Below are positions 11,201 to 16,789 of a stretch of DNA of 16,789 bases, piece after piece. The stretch covers positions 1,860 through 18,648 of the forward strand of contig MU657609.1 of NCBI GenBank assembly GCA_026770575.1. The letters run 5' to 3'. The notes under the pieces are model-generated. The model made no database searches and was not told the origin of the DNA. It was given only the letters and a program-made list of their open reading frames with translations. The translations under genes were made by a program, and so were the position numbers. Position 1 is the first letter of the stretch, and every line of letters begins with the position of its first letter. This DNA is from Pelagophyceae sp. CCMP2097. Taxonomy: Eukaryota; Sar; Pelagophyceae.

Positions 11201-11275
11201 CATCCACTTCGCGGCCTGGGGCGCGCGGAACGCGGCCGCGCAGGCCGCGCCCAGCGCGCAGAGCACGGCGCGCAT
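2214..11275 (-). CDS. Plastid-targeted multidomain acetyl-CoA carboxylase, 21 exons
   Basis: The enzyme carboxylates acetyl-CoA to malonyl-CoA, using ATP, bicarbonate and biotin, for fatty-acid synthesis. Exons from 5': 11165-11275 (3' end uncertain), 10877-10956, 10774-10818, 10589-10693, 9859-10178, 9521-9803, 9239-9401, 8892-9017, 8712-8843, 8428-8659, 7938-8354, 6563-7889, 6372-6515, 5848-6306, 5659-5800, 5242-5547, 4379-5124, 3703-3880, 2650-3653, 2451-2598, 2214-2339. Phases agree throughout and give about 2197 residues, normal for the family. Residues 1-19 form a signal peptide ending AAA-FRAP, a red-plastid import motif. The biotin carboxylase follows, with ATP-grasp loop [12 protein letters not shown] (253-264) and catalytic [14 protein letters not shown] (385-398). 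The biotin lysine is K739 in EAMKM (codon 7687-7689). After the central domain, the carboxyltransferase runs from about 1480 ([23 protein letters not shown]) to about 2150. I see no broken frame; apparent shifts fall at introns. Exon 1's donor is the weakest boundary. Confidence 0.93.
3881..4378 (-). other. Long carboxylase intron 17 (498 nt)
   Basis: This is the longest intron in the window (donor GTCTCA, acceptor TTTAG preceded by A/T-rich sequence, phase 2). It separates [15 protein letters not shown] from [14 protein letters not shown], which are adjacent in all carboxyltransferase domains. Besides a 16-bp minisatellite near its 3' end, it contains repeated gtcccgag/gaggaccg motifs at about 4078-4110 and 4250-4280. 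I find no coding sequence in it. Confidence 0.75.
3903..3966. repeat. 16-bp tandem repeat, four copies
   Basis: Four head-to-tail units at 3903-3918, 3919-3934, 3935-3950 and 3951-3966 follow the consensus tccgagtgtcaaatca. Copy 3 differs at its first base and copy 4 in its last three. The array lies about 20 nt inside the 3' end of carboxylase intron 17, reading on the minus strand, and therefore overlaps the likely branch-point region. Confidence 0.95.
9018..9238 (-). other. Carboxylase intron 7, apparently GC-AG, with 15-bp repeats
   Basis: Family continuity requires GYVGAGT to join VEYLYDA. At that point the donor reads ACC|GCGCGC, so a GC-AG intron ending CTAG is the exact solution. A GT donor exists 12 nt downstream (CGC|GTCGAG, same phase), but it would add four residues (ARNR) inside a highly conserved stretch. 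The intron interior carries tandem copies of aggcattcttccttg (9038-9052 and 9053-9067) and a partial third copy near 9078. Confidence 0.55.
10179..10588 (-). other. Long carboxylase intron 4 with inverted and direct repeats
   Basis: This 410-nt intron (GTGCGT...CCAG, phase 2) is several times longer than its neighbours. It holds an exact 13-bp inverted repeat, ggcccctcgaatg at 10220-10232 against its reverse complement at 10353-10365. It also holds a diverged direct repeat of about 27 bp (10280-10306 and 10337-10363) sharing tccagattc and cattc. The rest is G/C-run rich, with ccccccggtgg-type tracts near 10390-10400. The arrangement suggests an inserted or folded element, but it does not match the inverted-repeat element found in the oxidoreductase gene. 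Confidence 0.6.
11218..11275 (-). other. Bipartite plastid-targeting signal of the carboxylase
   Basis: The first residues read [19 protein letters not shown]: a short hydrophobic signal peptide followed by Phe at position 16 directly after an Ala-rich cleavage site. A Phe at +1 of the signal-peptide cleavage site (ASAFAP motif) is the recognised import determinant for red-algal-derived secondary plastids in stramenopiles and cryptophytes. The following stretch is basic and hydroxylated, as a transit peptide should be. An in-frame ATG upstream (11351-11353) would add 26 residues before the signal peptide and spoil it, so ATG 11275 is preferred. Confidence 0.75.
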
Positions 11276-11614
11276 CGCAGTCGCGTCGGGCACGACCAAG
11301 TGACCTTTGAGTTCAACTCTGCCGGGATCGCGGACCCGAAAAAGGGCCGCCACGCCCCTTAAGGGCCGTCAACGGCACTCAGAAGGATTTGAAATGCGCG
11401 TGCCCCACGTGCAATTTACATTTTTGCATTTACTCTTTTTGATAAACATAAAGACGGACTTTGATACACTGAAAAGAGGACGCCTTTCCGAAACTTGCTT
11501 TCGACTCCGGCGGCGCGCCCTCAAAGACGGTTTGATGGCGACAGACGGCCAATCGACCATCACGACGACGGATCATGACTTGGTTTTACGCCGTTTGCGC
11601 GCGGCTGCGTCCTC
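11276..11614. promoter_or_regulatory. Intergenic region: likely carboxylase promoter
   Basis: These 339 bases lie between the carboxylase start codon and the stop of the next minus-strand gene, so they must contain that gene's 3' end and the carboxylase promoter. A strongly AT-rich island at about 11389-11475 (ttgcatttactctttttgat and neighbours) stands out in an otherwise very GC-rich window. It is the best candidate for a nucleosome-poor promoter core or a polyadenylation region. I see no recognisable TATA box at a fixed distance, nor a known operator. Confidence 0.45.
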
Positions 11615-14600
11615 TCACGCGGCATTTGCGGCATTGAAGGCGGCGCGGCGGCGTGCGCCGGCGGCGTGGAGGAGTCGTTTGCCGGCTTGGAGCGCAAAGG
11701 CGGCCGCCTTCCACGGGCCGGCGATACGCGCCGCAGTTAGAAGCCCAGCGGCTTGCGCCTACGACGCAGTTTAGTCTTATAGGCGTATCTCGCTTCGACG
11801 CATCGAGGCACTCGCCAGGGGCACGCCGCAGCAGAGCGCGTCTTGGCCCGTGCGCCAGAGTTGCGGCACCGGGGATTTCATATCCAGTAAAGCCATGACT
11901 TTTAAGTTTGTGAAGCGGCTAAAGTCGCCGCCCCTCGTGTCCAACCCGATGGCGCTCCCGCTGCCCGACGGCAAATAGTACTCGATGGAGAGCGGCGTCG
12001 ACAAGTCCGAAAACGCCACTTTGTCTTTGAGTTGAGGGTATACGTGGAAAAGCAAGTCGAGGAGGCGGAGGCGCCACTGTTCCTTCATCGCAGCGTAAGC
12101 GTCGGACCGCTTCGGCGGCCGCCCCTCCGAAACGCCGCCGTTCGCGGCGGCGAACCACTCCGTCTTGGCGAGGCAGAGAACCTGACGCTTGGTTCGCTTG
12201 ATGGCGCATAGACTGCAGAGGCACCTGCGCCGTTTCCTTGCCAGAGGCCGCGTGCGAGCGGTCCTTTACAGACGGGAACGTGATCATCGCCGGCACCTCG
12301 GGCGGGTAAGATGGTGCGTATAGGGGCCCCCGTAGGGGGTAAGCCTCTCCGAAGAGAGTCTACTAAAGGGCGGGAAAAAGCTTATAAATCCTCTAGGAAG
12401 CTTATAAATCCACTAGGAAGCTTCTACTGCAGAATATCCCTTTAGTAGGCTCCCTTCAAAGGTGCGTACCCCCTACGGGGGCCCCTTTACGCACCTCGAG
12501 CAGAGGCACTCTGAGCGGGTCTTCGAGGTACGCCCGCACGCCTTCAAATACCGACATTCCGCCGCCTAACCCAAACGTGCATTCCGAGTACTGCCCTCGA
12601 CCAACCCGAGTTGCCGTAGGGCCCACTTCAAGACTTTTGGGAGAAACGTGCAGACGCACCCGCTGGTACCAGCTGTAAGTTCGCGCACTCCAGCCCAAGC
12701 TCCGCCGCATTGCCGCGCAGCGCCACGTTGAGCACCACGAAGCCGGCGCCCTGCGGCAGGGGCAGCGCGGGGACCTAGTCCGATTGAGATCCTTATTAGG
12801 GTGCGGACTGGTCCCCTCTTTTCACGGTCCCCTTTTCTGAACGAAGAGTTGCCTGGCTTGCCGCAACTGTATCCACCACATGCGCCCCATCTCTCCCGTC
12901 TAGAGGGGCCGTCTCCGGACCCCCTCCAAAGTCGCAAGAGGAGACTCAACACGTCCCGGAGCGCCTCCGGACGGACCTTTGCAAAGGTTCGTGCCTCGGT
13001 CGATTCATCTGTCGCGCGTTTCGGGACCGACACACTCTCTCGGTGCTGTCGAGGAGGTCCACCGTTTTCGCCCCGGACGCGGCCCACGGGCGAGCCCCTC
13101 TGGCAGCAGTTTTGCCGTGGTGCGCCAGCCGCAGGCCGCGACGACTGTTTCCGCGCGGACGATTTCGCCCGAGCGGAGGCGGACGCCCACGGCCTTGGCC
13201 TTTTCCAAGACGACGTTTTCGATTTCTGCCCGACAGTAGACCACGCCGTTTCGGCCTTCAATGGCCTCTGCGAGGCTCTGCGCCACCGTTTCGGGGCCCT
13301 TTGTTGGGTAGGCGCCGCCCTCGTGCGGGAATCCGAGTGAGACGGCGGCGATCATGAAGAACGACACCGATCCGGGCTACAAACCAAAGGTGCATCTCCC
13401 GAAACGCTTGCGATCAAACGGACCTCGCAGCCGGCGTCGAGCCAGAGGCCGCAGAGCGCGGCGACGCACTGGCGGACGTGTTCGGCGTCGTCTGAGGCAG
13501 CGTCGCGGAACACTTTGGCAAAGACCTCTTCGGCGGGTGCGCCTGCATAGCTCCACCATTCCGCCGGCATGAGCGCCTTGAGGAGGACCAGCCGCGGCCG
13601 CAGAGGCACCGCGTGCAGCGCGCACCTGCACTGACATAGGGGCCCCCGTAGGGGGTACGCCCTTTGAAGGGCGCCTATTCAAGGGCTCCTGCAGAATACC
13701 TCGTGCCCTTTAGTAGGCTCCCTTCCAACTTTTTAGTAGGCTCCCTTCAAAGGTGCGTACCCCCTACGGGGGCCCCACTCACCATATCGGAAACGCGCGG
13801 AGGAGTTTCGTCGCGAGCGCATCGAACCGATTTAGCTGCTTCCCAAGCGTCGGGAACCTCAAACGCAGTTCTCTTTTCAGCTTCAAATCCGTCGAGATGC
13901 GCAGCTCGCCCTTTGCAGAAGCGTCGATTCGCGTGAGGCGGACTCGGTCGTAAGCGAGGTCTTTTTTCACCGTGTCATCCCCCATCTTCGCAAAGTCCAC
14001 CGGCCCCCGCGCCCCGCCGCAGGCGACGTGGAGCAGCGGCGCTGACGCGGGCACCGTGTAGTGCAGGCCCGTCGGGAAGCGCCAGCCCAGGTGGCCCTCG
14101 AGGACGAATCTAAAGTAATTTTGTCGGACAATGCCCGTCCAGCCTCCCGTCGCGTAGGGACGCACTCGTGCGTGCCGCCGCCGGCGACGGTGTGCTGCTC
14201 GAGGACGACGACCTTGTGGCCCATTTGCGAAAGGGCGGCTGCGCAGGAGAGGCCGCCGGCCCCGCTGCCCATCACGACGACGTCAAACGCGCCTAACGGC
14301 CACAGACGTCAGAGCTTACCCGTAGGGCTGCTGACTCCAAGAGACGGTCCAGCTTGTTTCTGCGGGCACCTGCTTGTGCGCGCTCGAGGTAGTCTTTGTG
14401 ATTCCATCGCCGCTTAGCGCAGTCCCGAGATCGCTTCAACGGCGCCTCGTAGCTTCCGCTCGCCTCGATCCAGCCGGCGTAGGCCGCCCAAGCGCCCGCC
14501 GCTAGGCAGAGGAGGCCGGCGAGGCCGGCTTTTAAGGCGATCTTCAAGGCCGAGAACACACAAGGCCACACACCCTCGGCCAGCGCGACCGCCGCCGCCG

Positions 14601-14727
14601 CCACCACGCCCATCGCGGCGAGGCCCGCTTTGAGCCCCGGAAACAAACACGCCCTCCGTCGAGGCCCACGCGGAAGATGAAGAACCCCGTCGACGGCTAT
14701 ATTTATTTCCTCGAAAAGTTTCGGCAT
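11615..14727 (-). CDS. RetSat/carotenoid isomerase-like FAD oxidoreductase, 10 exons
   Basis: This is a flavoprotein of the COG1233 group, closest in pattern to all-trans-retinol 13,14-reductase (RetSat). Members saturate or isomerise polyene chains; the substrate here is unknown. Exons from 5': 14346-14727, 14166-14292, 13783-14109, 13424-13625, 13032-13376, 12660-12774, 12495-12565, 12225-12296, 11816-12181, 11615-11758, giving about 716 residues. The N-terminus has hydrophobic helices (about residues 37-95) that would anchor it to a membrane. Next come the FAD-binding Rossmann motif GSGAGG (136-141), [23 protein letters not shown] and [13 protein letters not shown]. The C-terminal flavin motif is [11 protein letters not shown] (658-668), then [15 protein letters not shown]. 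Less certain points are the start (ATG 14613 is an alternative), the first donor (GTCTCT at 14345) and the exon 5 end (13032, or a GC donor nearer 13080). Two introns are TIR elements and the last is GC-AG. Confidence 0.85.
11759..11815 (-). other. GC-AG intron in the oxidoreductase gene
   Basis: The conserved join [18 protein letters not shown] is obtained only if the intron starts GCGAGT and ends CGTAG. GCGAGT is the classic donor GTGAGT with T replaced by C at position +2. Using the nearest GT instead (three bases further on) puts the last exon in the wrong frame and destroys the family C-terminus. The length, 57 nt, is typical for this gene. Confidence 0.8.
12297..12494 (-). mobile_element. 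Introner-like TIR element forming an intron (copy 1)
   Basis: The whole 198-nt intron between LRVPLLE and VPAMITFPS is occupied by an inverted-repeat element. The terminal arms are about 29 bp with one mismatch: ggtgcgtaTAGGGG... at 12313-12341 against its reverse complement at 12466-12494, sharing GGGGCCCCCGTAGGGGGTA. A second, inner inverted pair (agtctactaaaggg near 12357-12370; ccctttagtaggctcc at 12438-12453) and two copies of aagcttataaatcc lie inside. On the gene strand one arm begins exactly at the 5' splice site, so the element itself supplies the GTGCGTA donor. The sequences CTCGAGGTGC and CCCGAGGTGC flank the two splice sites, resembling a target-site duplication. There is no ORF, so it would be non-autonomous. 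This structure matches published introners in principle; family membership is inference. Confidence 0.85.
12379..12420. repeat. 20-bp direct duplication inside TIR copy 1
   Basis: Two adjacent units of about 20 bp, aagcttataaatcctctagg and aagcttataaatccactagg, differ at one base. A third aagctt follows at 12418. The block is AT-rich and sits at the centre of the element, as the loop between the inner inverted arms. It is absent from copy 2, so it is either copy-1-specific or was lost from copy 2. Confidence 0.85.
13626..13782 (-). mobile_element. Introner-like TIR element forming an intron (copy 2)
   Basis: This 157-nt intron joins LLRAFPI-W to [11 protein letters not shown] (phase 2, donor GTGAGT, acceptor TGCAG). 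Its interior (13639-13776) is a second copy of the element in the carboxyl-side intron of the same gene. The 45 bases at 13732-13776 are identical to 12441-12485, covering the arm, the cttcaaaggtgcgt block and the start of the tttagtaggctccc block. The left arm (13639-13670) is the reverse complement of the right, apart from a few bases. A tttagtaggctccctt block is duplicated inside it (around 13709-13725 and 13732-13747), and ctgcagaata is shared with copy 1. Splice sites here lie just outside the arms, unlike copy 1. Confidence 0.83.
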
Positions 14728-14746
14728 CACCGCTCAGTTGCACTTG

Positions 14747-14793
14747 AGTAGACTTTCTTCAAATGGCTAATACTCTCTACGGGGGCCCCTATA
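14747..14793 (-). mobile_element. Decayed single arm of the same TIR element
   Basis: The stretch aligns with the right arm of the two intronic elements: gtagACTttCttcaaatgGctaatactctctacgggggcccc corresponds to their gtaggctcccttcaaaggtgcgtaccccctacgggggcccc with several substitutions and small shifts. ctacgggggcccc is intact. I find no matching left arm nearby. It lies 20 nt upstream of the oxidoreductase ATG, in the probable 5' leader, and could be a solo remnant or the edge of an unrecognised 5' intron. Confidence 0.65.
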
Positions 14794-14881
14794 GACAGGG
14801 GCGTAAGTCGAGCCCGCCCGTGAGACCCCATAAACCCCGTGTCCCACATGGGCTCTAAGCAAACGCGGCGACTGGCGGTGT

Positions 14882-15357
14882 TTAGGGCGATTCATTTCCA
14901 ACGCCTCGCAAGAGTGGAACGCGCGCGCGTGCTTGAAGGCCGCCTTGTTCTCGGCCCATCCCCGAGGCGCGCTTTGCACGTAGAGTGGTGGATCTCGCCC
15001 CAGACGGCGGCGGCGTGAGCGCGGCTAAAGTCCTCTGCAGAATTAAGTCCTCTGCAAAAACTTTCAGAAAGGCGATTTCAAAAGTCTGCCGACGCCAGGT
15101 CCCGATGGGGTGTTCATAGAACACGGTATGCCGGATGCGGGCGTCGCCGAGGAGGGCCATTTTTCGACCAAAGCCTCTTGCGACTCGACCCAGGCGACCC
15201 AGCGCTGTGGATTCGCCATGGGCTTTGCGCCTATTTTCTCGACGTCAGCCGTGTTGTTCACGGCGAAGAGGAGCCTGCGGTTGCGGACCCAGACTTCGCG
15301 TTCCAGACCTTGCTCCGCGGCGCCTCTTCGAGCGGCACAGGCCGAGGACGGGATGCA
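14882..15357 (-). pseudogene. Unidentified coding remnant, possibly frameshifted at an A-run
   Basis: Two minus-strand frames follow one another. Frame A runs from just after a TGA at 15358-15360 to a stop at 15064-15066, and reads like real protein (WVRNRRLLFAVNNTADVEK, then NPQRWVAWVESQEALVEK). Frame B carries a protein-like segment from 15160 onward (MALLGDARIRHTVFYEHP, then IGTWRRQTFEIAFLKVFAED) and ends at 14882. The switch from A to B falls at a run of five A (15160-15164), where one missing base would explain it. I do not recognise the family. It could be a pseudogene, a sequencing error in a real exon, or chance ORFs; no ATG or splice sites are established. Confidence 0.35.
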
Positions 15358-15465
15358 TCACATAGGAAGAAGACGGGGCGCCGGCCCGCCGCGCGCCGGT
15401 GCCCCACGGGCACTCGAAAGGATTTGATTAAGACGCGTCTCTCGGCGCAGAGCCGGTGGGCCGTG

Positions 15466-16283
15466 TTAGGCGCCGGCTTCGGCCTTTTCGGCTTTCCTCT
15501 TGGCCACAAACCGGCAGCGCGGCGCCGCGAGCTGGTGCGCCGCGGGCGGCAGACGGATACCTCGAAGGCAGCCGTCCGCAAACCATCACGGGCGCGCCGA
15601 GGGCTCAGAGGCGCGTCGGACGGCCCCCGGGTTTTCCAAGCGTCGGGCGTCTCAGCGCCACTCACCCGAGGCGTCTTGCCGCCGCAGGGGCCGCGCGTTG
15701 CACTTTTTCGCGAAAAGGAGCCTAAGAAAAGGAGGCTAAGCCACAAGCGTCGCGGAGGAGGCCGCCCTCGAGTTGCGCTCCGTCTCTGGCGCCTTTCCGC
15801 GAGGCGCCTTTCCGCGAGGCGCCTTTCCGCGTCGCCCATAGCGCACATTTCGTCGCGGCTCGGCAGGGTTGGCGCCGCGTAGCCGTCGTGCCGCCCGAGC
15901 CTGGCGCGGCGGTGGGGCGGCGCGGCGACGGCAGGGATGGTCCATGGCGTGTCTCACTCTTCGACGAGGCGGAGGTCGTGCGCGGTGACGGCGTCGCGGC
16001 CTGCGCCATCGGCTGCGTCCGCGAGGAGGCGACGGGGCGGATGCCCACGAGCGAGAGGCGCACCCGCGTGGAGCGCCGCGTCGCGCGCCTCGTTGAGCAC
16101 GGCCTGCGCGCTCAAGGTCGAAAGGGCGGCGGGTTTATGAGGGCGGACGGAGGGTTAATTTGGGGACTCTGGCGGTACTTGAACCGTCCTGTGCATTTGC
16201 TCCAGCACGATGCCGAGGACCGCGGGCTCGTACTCCGCGCCCAGCTGCGCCAGCAAAGCCGCCGCCGACCCCTCCTCGTCCAT
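15466..16283 (-). CDS. TAF9-like histone-fold protein (TFIID/SAGA subunit), 5 exons
   Basis: TAF9 pairs with TAF6 through a histone fold in the transcription complexes TFIID and SAGA in the nucleus. Exons from 5': 16179-16283, 16064-16103, 15958-16000, 15666-15721, 15466-15560; phases agree and give about 112 residues. Residues 7-62 align with the TAF9 fold: LLAQLGAEYEPAVLGIVLEQ, MHRTVQ, AVLNEARDAALHAG and AVTAHDLRLVE. Then LLFAKKCNARPL and GIRLPPAAHQLAAP match the conserved LL..AR..N..PL and G.RLPP....L.AP that follow the fold in TAF9. The tail KRKAEKAEAGA is basic/acidic. The linker containing PPPRE found in most TAF9 proteins is absent, so a further 3n exon could be hidden in the 236-nt intron 15722-15957. 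ATG 16283 fits the short N-terminus of the family. Other histone-fold proteins are the main alternative. Confidence 0.62.
15789..15831. repeat. 15-bp tandem repeat inside the TAF9-like intron
   Basis: gcgcctttccgcgag is repeated head to tail at 15789-15803 and 15804-15818, with a partial third copy at 15819-15831. It lies in intron 15722-15957 of the TAF9-like gene. On the gene strand the array keeps an open frame reading AERRL repeatedly, which explains a misleading long ORF there. Confidence 0.92.
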
Positions 16284-16540
16284 CGCCCCCGTGAAGGGCG
16301 CGTGTCAGCCGTCAAGGTGTCGCCAAATGCAATCCCGGCGCCGGCGCCGCATGCATCGACTTTTTTTAGCGGGGGTCCGACATCAACGACAGGCTATCGA
16401 TACTTGCCAGTGTTTAAAACGGAGAGGGAGCGACGATACTTGCGAGTGAAAGAGCTCGGCATCGTCCGGGGGGCTTAAGGGGCTCGGACGAGCGACTCGA
16501 AACACGAGAAAACCCGGAACCCCCCCTCGAAACAGCCCAC
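16284..16540. promoter_or_regulatory. Region between divergent reading frames, with a direct repeat
   Basis: This region lies upstream of the TAF9-like start (minus) and before the plus-strand ORF, so it probably contains the TAF9 promoter. A 15-bp direct repeat with one mismatch, cgatacttgc(c/g)agtg, occurs at 16398-16412 and 16434-16448, 36 bp apart. A run of seven T lies at about 16361-16367. Whether the repeat binds a regulator is unknown. Confidence 0.4.
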
Positions 16541-16765
16541 GTGACCCAATGGGTCTTCGACGCCTACAAGGCGCAGCTGCCGGGTTTTACCTTCTTCAAG
16601 AGCGGCGCCGCGAGCAAATACCGCGAGGTCAACGCCGCCGCAGAGCTCTCTCTCCTCCTCGAGGCAGAGAGCTTCGTCGGGCCGGGCAGGTCGACGTTTT
16701 CAAAGTTCGTCGCGCTGCGTCTTAGACGTCGACCAGCGCCGGGCCGAGTCTGGATGGTGTCGTAG
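16541..16765 (+). CDS. Possible C-terminal exon of a glycosyltransferase
   Basis: The frame is open from 16418 to the TAG at 16763-16765 but has no convincing ATG, so this is probably a last exon. Visible segments are WVFDAYKAQLPGFTFF, ASKYREVNAAAELSLLLEA and ESFVGPGRSTFSKFVALRLR. The pattern of an acidic helix followed by FVGP..STFSKFVALR resembles the C-terminal nucleotide-sugar-binding half of fucosyltransferase-like enzymes, where the surveillance-type helix precedes a G..SS/ST.S motif. The match is by eye and short. Upstream exons are not identified, and chance coding potential on the GC-rich plus strand remains possible. Confidence 0.35.
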   Translation: MTQWVFDAYKAQLPGFTFFKSGAASKYREVNAAAELSLLLEAESFVGPGRSTFSKFVALRLRRRPAPGRVWMVS

Positions 16766-16789
16766 TGACTTTCCGCAGAGTCGAAAAAA

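Larger units (their letters stand above)
14728..15465. other. Intergenic stretch with decayed element and coding remnant
   Basis: These 738 bases separate the oxidoreductase start from the stop codon of the TAF9-like gene. They hold the decayed TIR arm (14747-14793), a putative frameshifted coding remnant (14882-15357) and otherwise GC-rich sequence without recognisable signals. The oxidoreductase promoter should lie in the left half. No RNA gene or CRISPR-like structure is visible. Confidence 0.5.

Noticed and set aside
2214..11275. Idea that the carboxylase is a pseudogene with many frameshifts
   Set aside because: Every frame change coincides with a plausible donor and acceptor, exon phases add up across 21 exons, and all catalytic motifs and the biotin lysine are intact.
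14293..14319. Use of GTAAGC at 14319 as donor for the first oxidoreductase intron
   Set aside because: It would give a 27-nt intron and the wrong phase for [10 protein letters not shown]. The GTCTCT donor at 14345 gives 53 nt and the correct phase.
15258..15848. A 196-residue minus-strand ORF with AERRL repeats
   Set aside because: It spans introns and exons of the TAF9-like gene in the wrong frame, and its repeats come from a 15-bp intronic minisatellite.

Overview
The window is nuclear DNA from a GC-rich, intron-dense microbial eukaryote, most likely a photosynthetic stramenopile. A pelagophyte related to Aureococcus fits best, but this is inference. Three observations support it. First, a giant single-chain eukaryotic acetyl-CoA carboxylase starts with a signal peptide followed by an AAA-FRAP junction, the ASAFAP-type plastid-targeting motif of algae with a secondary red plastid. 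Second, introns are many and short (43-120 nt, often with GTGCGT donors and TAG acceptors). Third, two introns are built from a repeated element with long terminal inverted repeats, resembling the introners known from Aureococcus and Micromonas.

Layout. Bases 1-892 hold no confident gene. A plus-strand, one-intron gene (893-1870) encodes a COG4705/DUF347 multi-pass membrane protein of a family mostly known from bacteria. It converges on a minus-strand gene spanning 2214-11275, the plastid acetyl-CoA carboxylase. I resolved this into 21 exons whose phases all agree, giving about 2197 residues. About 340 bp upstream lies a second minus-strand gene (11615-14727, 10 exons): a membrane-anchored FAD oxidoreductase of the RetSat/carotenoid isomerase (COG1233) type. 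Two of its introns carry the inverted-repeat element, and a decayed copy sits just upstream of its start codon. Bases 14728-15465 hold what looks like a frameshifted, unidentified coding remnant. A third minus-strand gene (15466-16283, 5 exons) encodes a short TAF9-like histone-fold protein. The right edge has a plus-strand ORF (16541-16765) that may be the C-terminal exon of a glycosyltransferase.

Function. The carboxylase makes malonyl-CoA for plastid fatty-acid synthesis. The oxidoreductase probably acts on a polyene lipid such as a carotenoid or retinoid. TAF9 is part of the general transcription machinery. There is no operon-like logic: these are independent, tightly packed nuclear genes. 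The most interesting layer is the introns: repeated TIR elements acting as introns, apparent target-site duplications at splice junctions, GC-AG introns, stop-free introns of length 3n, and minisatellites inside introns.

All exon boundaries were derived by eye from splice consensus and protein-family continuity, without transcript data.
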